A stretch of DNA of 47,470 nucleotides from Gammaproteobacteria bacterium (GTDB taxonomy: Bacteria > Pseudomonadota > Gammaproteobacteria > DRLM01): positions 1 through 47,470 of the forward strand of contig DRLM01000121.1 in NCBI GenBank assembly GCA_011375345.1, written 5' to 3'. Below are positions 41,551 through 47,470 of this stretch, piece after piece. The position numbers and the translations under genes were made by a program. The notes beneath the pieces were generated by a model. It ran no database searches, was not told the DNA's origin, and was given only the letters and a program-made list of their open reading frames with translations. The number at the start of each line of letters is the position of its first letter. Position 1 is the stretch's first letter.

Positions 41551-43557
41551 GTGGCCGGGCCGGTCTTGCGGGTGCGGGAACTCGGCGTTGCCCTGGCCGC
41601 GGGCGGGAGGGAGCGGCGTCCGGTGGACGGCGTCAGTTTTGACCTTGGGGGCGGTGAGACCTTCGCCCTGCTGGGCGAGTCCGGTTGTGGCAAATCCATG
41701 ACCGCGTTGGCGCTGATGGGGCTGCTGCCGCGCAGCGCCCGGGCCGGGGGCAGCGTGCGCTTGGGGGGAGAGGAACTGCTCGGCCTGTCCGAGGCCGCTC
41801 TCAGCGCCGTGCGGGGCGCCCGCATGGCCATGATCTTTCAAGAGCCCATGAGCGCCCTCAACCCCGTGTTCACCGTGGGCGAGCAGATCGGTGAAGCGCT
41901 CAGGCGCCACCGCGGCCTGCGGGGCCGGGCCTTGCAGGAGCACATGGTGGCGTTGCTCGATGCCGTGCGCATCCCCGATCCCCGGCGGCGCGCCCGGGAT
42001 TATCCGCACCAACTGTCCGGCGGCATGAAACAACGGGTCATGATCGCCATGGCCCTGGCCGGCGAGCCTGAGGTGCTCATTGCCGATGAGCCCACCACGG
42101 CGCTGGATGTCACCGTCCAGGCGCAGATTCTGGCCTTGTTGCGCGAGCTGCAAAGTGACACGGGCATGGCGTTGCTGCTGATCAGTCATGACCTGGGGGT
42201 GGTGGCGGGCATGGCCGACCGGGTGGCGGTGATGTACGCCGGCCAACTGGTGGAACAGGCGGACCGCGCCGCCTTCTTCGCCGCCCCCGCCCACCCTTAT
42301 TCCCAGGCCCTGTTCGCGGCCCTGCCCGAGGGCGCCCGGCGGGACCGGCCGCTGCCGGCGATCAAGGGGCAGGTGCCGCCCCTGGACGCCCGCTTCCGCG
42401 GCTGCCGCTTCGCCGAGCGCTGCCCGCGGGCGGCGGTCTCCTGCCGCGCGGCGCCGCCGCCCTGGCAGGGTGGCGCCGGCGGCCGGCGCGTCCGCTGCCT
42501 GTTTCCCGGCCCTGCCGGCGGCGCGCCCGCCGTGCCTGCCGCCAGCCCGCCGCCGCTGGCAGCGGCCGCCGCTGCACCGCTGCTGGAGGTGGAGGATCTG
42601 GCCGTGTATTTTCCCTTGCGCCGGGGTCTGCTGCGCCGCGCGCCGGGCCAGGTGCGGGCGGTGGACGGGGTCAGTTTGCAGGTGGCGCGGGGCCGCACCC
42701 TGGCCCTGGTGGGGGAGTCCGGTTGTGGCAAGAGCACCGTGGGCAAGGCAGTTTTGCAGCTTATCCCGGCCACCCGGGGGCGGGTGCGCTACGACGGCGT
42801 GGCTGTGGCGGGCCTGGACGACGGTGCGATGCGTTCCTGTCGCCGCCGGCTGCAGATTGTTTTTCAGGACGCGTATTCCGCCATGAATCCGCGCCTCAGG
42901 GTGGAGGATATTATTGCCGAAGGGATGACGGCGCTCAAAGTGGTGACGCGCCGGGCCGGGCGGGAGCGGCGGGTCGGTGAGTTGCTGGAGCAGGTGGGCC
43001 TGGGCGCCGCGGCCAAAGGCCGCTACCCCCATGAATTCTCCGGGGGCCAGCGCCAGCGCATCTGCATCGCCCGGGCCCTGGCGGTACAGCCCGGGTTCAT
43101 TGTCTGCGACGAGCCCACCAGTGCCCTGGATGTGTCGGTGCAGGCGCAGATCCTCAACTTGCTCAAATCCCTGCAAGAGGCGCTGGGCCTGGGGTATTTG
43201 TTCATCACCCACAACATGTCCGTGGTGCACTACCTTGCCCACGAGGTGGCGGTGATGTATCTGGGCCGCATTGTGGAATCCGGACCGGTGGATGCGGTGT
43301 TGAATGCGCCCCGCCATCCCTACACCCAGGCGTTGCTGGCCGCCGTGCCCACCGTGCACGGGAAAGGCCGGGCCGATGTCACGCCCTTGGCGGGCGATCT
43401 CCCCTCGCCCGTCCAGCCACCGGAGGGATGCTATTTTCATCCCCGCTGCCCCCGGGCACGCGAGCAGTGCCGCCGCCAGTATCCGCCAGCGGTGACGGTG
43501 GCCGGTGGGCATGTGGTGTGCTGCGTGCTGGCGGACGGGGTTACTTCTTCGGGGTGA
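41551..43557 (+). CDS. Second double ATP-binding subunit (DppD-DppF/GsiA-like)
   Basis: 668 residues starting with GTG. NBD1 (~5-262): [36 protein letters not shown]2 (~342-600): [34 protein letters not shown]. Each NBD is followed by a cysteine-rich oligo-HPY-type tail, [14 protein letters not shown] (~289) and [14 protein letters not shown] (~632), which in some Dpp/Opp ATPases holds an iron-sulfur cluster. The linker is Ala/Pro-rich. One transporter normally needs two NBDs, yet this operon encodes four; the two subunits may be alternatives, serve different permeases, or one may be dispensable. The 3' end overlaps the convergent holin gene by 17 bases. Confidence 0.92.
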   Translation: MAGPVLRVRELGVALAAGGRERRPVDGVSFDLGGGETFALLGESGCGKSMTALALMGLLPRSARAGGSVRLGGEELLGLSEAALSAVRGARMAMIFQEPMSALNPVFTVGEQIGEALRRHRGLRGRALQEHMVALLDAVRIPDPRRRARDYPHQLSGGMKQRVMIAMALAGEPEVLIADEPTTALDVTVQAQILALLRELQSDTGMALLLISHDLGVVAGMADRVAVMYAGQLVEQADRAAFFAAPAHPYSQALFAALPEGARRDRPLPAIKGQVPPLDARFRGCRFAERCPRAAVSCRAAPPPWQGGAGGRRVRCLFPGPAGGAPAVPAASPPPLAAAAAAPLLEVEDLAVYFPLRRGLLRRAPGQVRAVDGVSLQVARGRTLALVGESGCGKSTVGKAVLQLIPATRGRVRYDGVAVAGLDDGAMRSCRRRLQIVFQDAYSAMNPRLRVEDIIAEGMTALKVVTRRAGRERRVGELLEQVGLGAAAKGRYPHEFSGGQRQRICIARALAVQPGFIVCDEPTSALDVSVQAQILNLLKSLQEALGLGYLFITHNMSVVHYLAHEVAVMYLGRIVESGPVDAVLNAPRHPYTQALLAAVPTVHGKGRADVTPLAGDLPSPVQPPEGCYFHPRCPRAREQCRRQYPPAVTVAGGHVVCCVLADGVTSSG

Positions 43558-43975
43558 TACTGTCCGTCTGGGTGCCTTTGAATTTGTCAAAGCTGCGCAT
43601 GCCGGCGATGCCCAGCATGCCGGTCAGCACCACCCACAAGGCCTGGGCGTCGAGGATGGGGGGCGGCTTGAGTTCGGCGGGGATCCAGCCTTTGGCCTGC
43701 ATGAAGGTCCAGCCCCAGGTCATCAGAGGATAGAGGATGAACTGATAGGCCAGTGCCACAGCGCCCACCCAGCCGATAAAGGGCCGCCAGCCGGCGACGA
43801 ACACGCTCTTGTGTTGGGCCTCGGCCTTGTTGATGTCCAGCTGGCCTTGAATCAGGCCGGCCTCCAGCCCCTTCTCCTGCAAAGCGATCTTCATCCGCTC
43901 TTCATCGGAAGTGAACAAGTCATCGGCGATTTTGCCGACCCCCTCGATGATGCTGCCTATGCCTAACAGATTCAT
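43541..43975 (-). CDS. Phage-type holin, 3-TM (GTA-holin-like)
   Basis: 144 residues. A soluble N-terminal part with helices (GIGSIIEGVGKIADDLFTSDEERMKIAL ... QLDINKAEAQHKSVF) precedes three hydrophobic segments: RPFIGWVGAVALAYQFILYPL, a shorter amphipathic stretch, and ALWVVLTGMLGIAGM. This matches the 3-TM holin family of phages and gene transfer agents, in which the AQHKSVFVAGWRPFIGW block is characteristic. I start it at 43975, where ATGA overlaps the endolysin stop by four bases; an upstream ATG at 44005 lies inside the endolysin. It would open the inner membrane to let the muramidase out. Confidence 0.85.
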   Translation of the reverse strand: MNLLGIGSIIEGVGKIADDLFTSDEERMKIALQEKGLEAGLIQGQLDINKAEAQHKSVFVAGWRPFIGWVGAVALAYQFILYPLMTWGWTFMQAKGWIPAELKPPPILDAQALWVVLTGMLGIAGMRSFDKFKGTQTDSITPKK

Positions 43976-44487
43976 GCCAGCCCCCTCAGTGTGCGGTTGA
44001 TCCATCCCAACAGAAATTTGCTCTGACTGCGGTCGCGGTTGCAGATTTCCGCGTAGCGTGCCACTTTCGCCAGCGCGTATTTGGCCACGAAGCTGTCTTC
44101 CTCTTCCGCGTTGAGTTTCTCCAGGGTCTTGGGGCCGATAATGCCGTCGGGCACCGTGTCCACCACCAGTTGCGCCAGCTTGATGGCGGTGCGCGGCCCG
44201 GCGTTGACCGCGAAGTCGAACAGGCTTTCGGCAATTTTTTGCCTGGCGATGCTGTCACCGTTGACGGCATCCCAAAACGCCGTTTTGTAGAAGTTGCGGA
44301 CAGACCGGGACAGCGCCGGATTGTCCAGATCGTTGCTGTCGATGTAGCGCCAGCCTTCCCAGCCGGGGTGGAAGTTGCGGGCGATGCCGGCATAGGTCTG
44401 CCCGCCGCGGTCACCTGAAACATTGTGGAGCTGATAGCCCCCCTCATTGCGGATCATGATCTCAAATGCGGGATTGAAGTCGGCCAT
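43972..44487 (-). CDS. Endolysin, glycoside hydrolase family 108 type
   Basis: 171 residues. The N-terminal half has the GH108 features: catalytic glutamate in IRNEGGYQLHN, GDRGGQTYAGIARNFHPGWEGW and FYKTAFWDAVNGD. The C-terminal half (~85-171) is the peptidoglycan-binding domain found behind GH108 (FDFAVNAGPRTAIKLAQLVVDTV, DGIIGPKTLEKLN). It would cut the glycan strands of peptidoglycan. There is no signal peptide, so export depends on the holin encoded next. GAGG precedes the ATG. No capsid, tail, integrase or terminase gene lies nearby. Confidence 0.9.
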   Translation of the reverse strand: MADFNPAFEIMIRNEGGYQLHNVSGDRGGQTYAGIARNFHPGWEGWRYIDSNDLDNPALSRSVRNFYKTAFWDAVNGDSIARQKIAESLFDFAVNAGPRTAIKLAQLVVDTVPDGIIGPKTLEKLNAEEEDSFVAKYALAKVARYAEICNRDRSQSKFLLGWINRTLRGLA

Positions 44488-44589
44488 GGGTTCCTCTCCC
44501 GTGCGGCGTATATGCCTGCTTTGTTCCCTTCAGTACAGACAGGGTACCTGCATCCGTATTCCAGCCGCAAACCCGTGTTGATGCTGTGG

Positions 44590-44606
44590 GCCGGGCCAGG
44601 CCCGGC
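44590..44606. other. GC hairpin after the Kelch gene
   Basis: GCCGGGCC-A-GGCCCGGC, perfect 8-bp arms, ~30 bases past the Kelch stop. There is no T tail in either direction; it could stabilise the mRNA end. Confidence 0.4.
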
Positions 44607-44636
44607 ACGGGGTGCGGCGGGAGCGCCACCTCGGTG

Positions 44637-45704
44637 TCAGCGTGACCGCGGCCGGCTCATCGTGACAGTGCTGAGAATGCGGCTCCCGCCCATCCCCCCC
44701 AGCACGTAAACCCGCCCCTGCCACACGGCCACGGCCGCCGCGCTGCGCGGTTCGGGCAAAGGGGTGGTTTCAGTCCAGGGGCCGACCCGGCCCGTTTCAT
44801 CCACGGGGGCGTATTCCACACTGCGCAGGCGCCGGCCGCCGTCGTGGCCGCCCAGTATGTAGAGGTGGTTTTCTAAAGCGAAAGCCTCCGCGATGAAGCG
44901 GGGAACGTTGAGGCGGCTGGGTTGGATATGCCAGGGTTTCAGGTTGCCGTCGGGGCGCAGGGCGGCGCTTTCCACATCGCCGTAACTCATGCGGTTTTGG
45001 TGTTGCACATGGCCCGCCAACAGGTAGAGATGATGGCCGAGCGCGGCGGCGGAATGAATATAGCGGCTGACCCGGGCCCGCTCGGGGTCCGGCCGCCAGG
45101 GTCCGGGTGTGCCGTCCGCCGCGACGCGGCTGTGTTCCACCGACTTCAGAAAGCTGCCGTTGTAGCCGCCCAGAGCGTAGATATGGCGGCCGCGGACCAC
45201 GGCCTTGAGGCCGCGCCGGGGGGTGGTGAGGTAGGCCAGCCGCTGCCAGGGTCCCAGACTCCCGTCGGCCTGTATCGCCGCCCGCTCCACGGTGGCGCTG
45301 GGCCGGTTGTCTTCCCCGCGGGGGCCGCTGGCGCCCCCCAGGGCATAGAGATAACCGTCCAGGGCCACGGTGGCGAGATAGAAGCGGGGCTCCTGCAAGG
45401 CACTGGTCTGGCGCCAGGGCCCCAGGCGGCCGTCGGCCAGAATGGGGGCGTATTCCACCGGGGCGACGTAATGGCCGTTGCCGTCCATGCCCCCGATGAC
45501 GTAGAGGTGGCCCCGGGCCGCCACGGCGGCCAGGGCGCGGCGGGGCAGTTTGAACGGCCGGAGGGATTGCCAGGACTTGAGCGCGCCGCCGTGTGCTTTG
45601 GCGGTGCCGCCGGCGGCAGGCGGAGTGGGGCGCAGCGCCGCCAGCAGCAGGAGGGTGCCCACGAAGACGGCGGCGATGGCCAGAGAGATGCGGCTGCGGC
45701 TCAT
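44637..45704 (-). CDS. Membrane-anchored Kelch-repeat beta-propeller protein
   Basis: 355 residues. An N-terminal helix (ISLAIAAVFVGTLLLLAALRP) anchors or exports the protein. The rest comprises six Kelch-type blades, each with a GHLYVIGGMDG-like core (also GYLYALGGASG, RHIYALGGYNG, HHLYLLAGHVQ, NHLYILGGHDG, GRVYVLGGMGG) and a GPW motif in the strand before (LGPWRQ, LGPWQR, PGPWRP, LKPWHI, VGPWTE). A six-bladed propeller facing the periplasm is likely. The families with this GPW-Kelch pattern are mostly uncharacterised; binding rather than catalysis is the usual guess. It shows no operon partner. Confidence 0.85.
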   Translation of the reverse strand: MSRSRISLAIAAVFVGTLLLLAALRPTPPAAGGTAKAHGGALKSWQSLRPFKLPRRALAAVAARGHLYVIGGMDGNGHYVAPVEYAPILADGRLGPWRQTSALQEPRFYLATVALDGYLYALGGASGPRGEDNRPSATVERAAIQADGSLGPWQRLAYLTTPRRGLKAVVRGRHIYALGGYNGSFLKSVEHSRVAADGTPGPWRPDPERARVSRYIHSAAALGHHLYLLAGHVQHQNRMSYGDVESAALRPDGNLKPWHIQPSRLNVPRFIAEAFALENHLYILGGHDGGRRLRSVEYAPVDETGRVGPWTETTPLPEPRSAAAVAVWQGRVYVLGGMGGSRILSTVTMSRPRSR

Positions 45705-45733
45705 GGCCCCGTAGTGTAGCGCCCGGGCCGGGT

Positions 45734-46224
45734 TTATTCGACGGCCGGCGGCCAGGCACCGTCCGGATCCAGCCAGGCGGTGAAGACGGTTTTGCCGCCG
45801 GCTGCCACGACGTTGCCGTGGGAGACGATGATGCGGTCGAAATCAAAGTCCGCGATGTTCTTCAGGGATGCCCCAAAGGCCGCGTGGTCCTTGACCAGCG
45901 CCTTGATGAGACGGGTGGGGCCGAAGCGGCCGTAGGCGCCGTACAGGCGGAGGCAAAGCGGTCCCCAAATCCCGGCACAGCGCGAAAGTTGAAGGCCGGA
46001 TCGGTGAGCACCAGGGTGCGGCTGGGGCGAGGGTGGGCACAGCGGGAAAACGCCGGCGCCAGGGCGGGCAGGCGCAGGCCCTGGCGGTCCAGATGCCGGA
46101 TCACGTTGAGGTTGGCGTAGCTGATGTCACTGATGCCTTGTTCCCGCAGACGGCGCAGCAGTTCCACCTCAAAATGGCGGAAGGCGCGGATTATGAGGCG
46201 GGCGACAGGGGGGTGCTCGGTCAT
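45734..46224 (-). pseudogene. Decayed fusion of a MarR-type regulator and a DUF4336 protein
   Basis: The first ~50 codons read as the start of a MarR-family regulator (VARLIIRAFRHFEVELLRRLREQG, then SYANLNVIRHLD). At QGLRL the frame changes without a stop into the C-terminal half of a DUF4336 protein (PRPSRTLVLTDPAFNF), with the rest of MarR and the front of DUF4336 missing. A one-base frameshift near 45960-45975 then moves the remaining DUF4336 homology to another frame: LRLYGAYGRFGPTRLIKALV, later DFDRIIVSHGNVV, ending with TAA at 45734. So an internal deletion fused two genes and a frameshift followed. Neither product can work. Confidence 0.7.
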
Positions 46225-46285
46225 CGCACTTCCCGGGAAGACGCAACATGAGAAGTGTCGAGCTTAAATCCTTGTCCGGGTTATT

Positions 46286-46317
46286 ATTAACCCGGCAATT
46301 AGGATTGTCGGGTTAAT
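46286..46317. repeat. 32-bp palindromic element, left copy
   Basis: Arms ATTAACCCGGCAAT and ATTGTCGGGTTAAT around TAGG; only one position of the 14-bp arms fails to pair. The exact reverse complement occurs at 47410-47441, on the other side of anbu. It lies just after the anbu stop (46333, minus strand) and could also act as a transcription terminator hairpin. Confidence 0.85.
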
Positions 46318-46332
46318 AGTCAACCAGGTTTA

Positions 46333-47109
46333 CTAAGTGCCGGGTTGGTCCCGGCCGGCGCCGGTGCGGCCGTCGGGTGTTTCCCAGGGGAAGCGGGGCA
46401 GGGAGGCAAAGACGCGGCTCAGGCCTTCTCCCCACTGCTGTTGCAGCGCGGCGATGAAGGGGGCATCGGCCTGCAGGGTGAGCTGCTGTTGCAGGGCGAA
46501 CTCGCGTTGGGCGTAAATGGCCAGCTCCAGGGGCGGTCCCACAGAGAGGTTGCTGCGCATGGTGGAATCCAGCGACACCAGGGCACAGCGGGCGGCGTCG
46601 GCCAGAGAGGTCTGGGGCGTGATGATGCGGTCGAGAATGGGCTTGCCGTACTTGGTCTCGCCGAGCTGCAAATACGGCTTGCCGGGCGAGGCGGCGATAC
46701 AGTTGCCTTCCGGGTAGACCAGATACATATCATGGGCCTGGCCCTTGATCTGGCCCGCCACGATGAAGGTGGCTCCCAGGTTCAGCCCCTGATGCGGCGT
46801 TTTGTCACCGTGGGACTTTTGCACCTGGCAGCTCAGGCGGCCCACATAGTCGGCCGCGTCGGACAGATAGTCAACGGTGCGCAGGCTGGGTTTGGCGTGG
46901 AGATCGGCCATGTCCCGCTGCAACAGATTGATCACCGCCTGGGTGGTGGCCAGATTGCCGGCGCTCAATACCACGAACAGCCGTTCTCCCGGCGCGTTGA
47001 AGACATGCATCTTGCTGTAGACGCTGATATCGTCCAGGCCGGCGTGGGTGCGGGAGTCTGAGGCAAGCACCAGGCCGTCGTCCACTTTGATGGCTAAGCA
47101 GTAGGTCAT
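46333..47109 (-). CDS. Proteasome-like protease Anbu
   Basis: 258 residues from the ATG at 47109. Matches the bacterial proteasome-type family Anbu (COG3484), distant kin of HslV and the 20S beta subunits. The chain starts M-T-YCLAIKVDDGLVLASDSRTHAG: after Met removal Thr1 is the nucleophile, with Asp17 in ASDSR and Lys32 in YSKMHVF. LLSAGNLATTQAVINLLQRDM and LGETKYGKPILDRI are further family blocks. Elsewhere Anbu is encoded beside an ATP-grasp protein, an alpha-E protein and a transglutaminase; none of these is complete here, though a gene end just beyond (47437-47470) could belong to one. An upstream frame to 47247 has no homology and passes a terminator-like palindrome, so it is not used. 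The locus is bounded by inverted palindromic elements. Confidence 0.92.
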   Translation of the reverse strand: MTYCLAIKVDDGLVLASDSRTHAGLDDISVYSKMHVFNAPGERLFVVLSAGNLATTQAVINLLQRDMADLHAKPSLRTVDYLSDAADYVGRLSCQVQKSHGDKTPHQGLNLGATFIVAGQIKGQAHDMYLVYPEGNCIAASPGKPYLQLGETKYGKPILDRIITPQTSLADAARCALVSLDSTMRSNLSVGPPLELAIYAQREFALQQQLTLQADAPFIAALQQQWGEGLSRVFASLPRFPWETPDGRTGAGRDQPGT

Positions 47110-47436
47110 GGGCTGGATGGTTTGGTTTTGTCGGGTGGTGCTGTTGCGTCCCGCCGCGAAGCATTGCACCAGAAGCCATTGAGTGTAACAAAGCGGTGCG
47201 CGACGCAAAAAGAAACGGGGACGTCCCCGTCCCCCGCTGCATCCCATGTCAACACAGGCTTGTATTACCTATTAACCCGGCAATCAAACAGGTCGTCCTG
47301 ACCTGTTTGATTGCCGCCCGCGAAATACGGGCACCATTGTGCGAAATGGCTGGTATTTCGCGGGCTCGCATTGACTTGCGCCAATGGCGGCACATCCTTG
47401 TGCCGCGCTATTAACCCGACAATCCTAATTGCCGGG
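47110..47436. other. Palindrome-rich non-coding region upstream of anbu
   Basis: About 330 bases without a gene. It holds a terminator-like palindrome (47206-47230), most of the 171-bp element (47271-47441) with three further hairpins, and no clear sigma-70 promoter for anbu. Its base composition is more even than that of the genes around it. Confidence 0.6.
47206..47230 (-). terminator. Palindromic terminator upstream of anbu
   Basis: ACGGGGACGTCCCCGT (47215-47230) is a perfect palindrome; on the minus strand it is followed by TTCTTTTTGC. It probably ends the gene entering from the right edge, so anbu needs its own promoter between here and 47109. GGGGACGTCCCC cores are also common dispersed repeats in proteobacteria. 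Confidence 0.6.
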
Positions 47437-47441
47437 TTAAT
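47271..47441. repeat. 171-bp MITE-like element with 14-bp terminal inverted repeats
   Basis: Bounded by ATTAACCCGGCAAT (47271-47284) and ATTGCCGGGTTAAT (47428-47441), which are perfect inverted repeats. Inside are three further hairpins: a 16-bp stem at 47279-47315 (GGCAATCAAACAGGTC with its complement, 5-base loop), a 13-bp pair GCCCGCGAAATAC (47316-47328) / GTATTTCGCGGGC (47353-47365), and GCGGCAC/GTGCCGC (47387-47406). There is no coding frame. No clear target-site duplication is visible at the flanks. Confidence 0.65.
47410..47441. repeat. 32-bp palindromic element, right inverted copy
   Basis: Exact reverse complement of 46286-46317, including the asymmetric centre (CCTA here, TAGG there). 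It contains the stop codon of the gene entering from the right edge. Confidence 0.85.
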
Positions 47442-47470
47442 GCAGCGCCTTGGCCAGGGTCAGGACATCC
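47437..47470 (-). CDS. 3' end of an unidentified gene, cut by the window edge
   Basis: On the minus strand the last bases read DVLTLAKALH then TAA, the stop lying inside the palindromic element. About ten codons are too few to identify. From the usual neighbourhood of Anbu it might be a transglutaminase-like, alpha-E or ATP-grasp protein, but this is only inference. Confidence 0.35.
   Translation of the reverse strand, partial: DVLTLAKALH

Noticed and set aside
41347-43590. Minus-strand open frame of 747 codons opposite the second double ATPase
   Set aside because: Antisense of two NBDs with intact motifs on the plus strand.
43541-44487. Complete prophage
   Set aside because: Only the lysis pair is present; no structural, packaging or integration genes on either side.
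47271-47441. CRISPR array or integron attC site
   Set aside because: The repeats are nested palindromes, not regularly spaced direct repeats, and I could not find the attC R'/R'' core motifs or a cas or integrase gene.

Overview
The window (about 47.5 kb, high GC apart from its first ~90 bases) reads as a contig from a gammaproteobacterium. The evidence is the gene order trpPro-Arg-His-Lys tRNAs / tRNA-Leu / tig-clpP-clpX-lon-hupB / tRNA-Val-tRNA-Asp / ppiD, a 7Fe-8S ferredoxin FdxA, AcnA-type aconitase, an AddB-like nuclease of the proteobacterial 'probable DNA repair protein' type, FabI and two good heat-shock (sigma-32) promoters. I cannot name the genus from sequence alone.

Layout. 1-92: an AT-richer scrap that, read on the minus strand, encodes part of peptide chain release factor 1. 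It is abruptly joined to a 5'-truncated PhnD-PAS-GAF-PAS-PAS-GGDEF-EAL protein (to 3578), so the left edge looks chimeric. 3.6-8.1 kb, minus strand: AddB-like nuclease overlapping fdxA, then an orphan modC. 8.2-10.9 kb: clpB behind a sigma-32 promoter. 11.0-16.8 kb, accessory: a frameshifted DUF4124 gene, an orphan secreted protein with its own promoter and terminator, an outer-membrane barrel protein, and a 904-residue TPR/outer-membrane-barrel fusion. 16.8-23.2 kb: acnA, a short-chain dehydrogenase, aroC and an MFS carrier. 23.2-34.0 kb: the tRNA and proteostasis block, with a soluble diguanylate cyclase inserted between tRNA-Lys and tRNA-Leu. 34.1-34.9 kb: fabI. 35.1-43.6 kb: a five-gene oligopeptide/microcin-C-type (Yej/Dpp-like) ABC transporter with a membrane-tethered binding protein, two permeases carrying extra membrane segments, and two double-ATPase subunits. 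43.5-44.5 kb: a stand-alone phage-type lysis pair (GH108 endolysin and 3-TM holin). 44.6-47.5 kb: a tethered Kelch protein, a decayed MarR/DUF4336 fusion, and the proteasome-like protease Anbu lying between inverted copies of a 32-bp palindrome, with a dense 171-bp palindromic element at the right edge.

How it fits together. The core is a proteostasis and heat-shock segment: ClpB disaggregase, trigger factor, ClpXP, Lon, PpiD and Anbu. clpB and lon have almost identical sigma-32 sites, each with a 13-bp spacer. The least ordinary parts are the TPR/barrel pair, the doubled-ATPase transporter, the isolated lysis pair and the palindrome-flanked anbu locus. No CRISPR array, rRNA or complete insertion sequence was seen.
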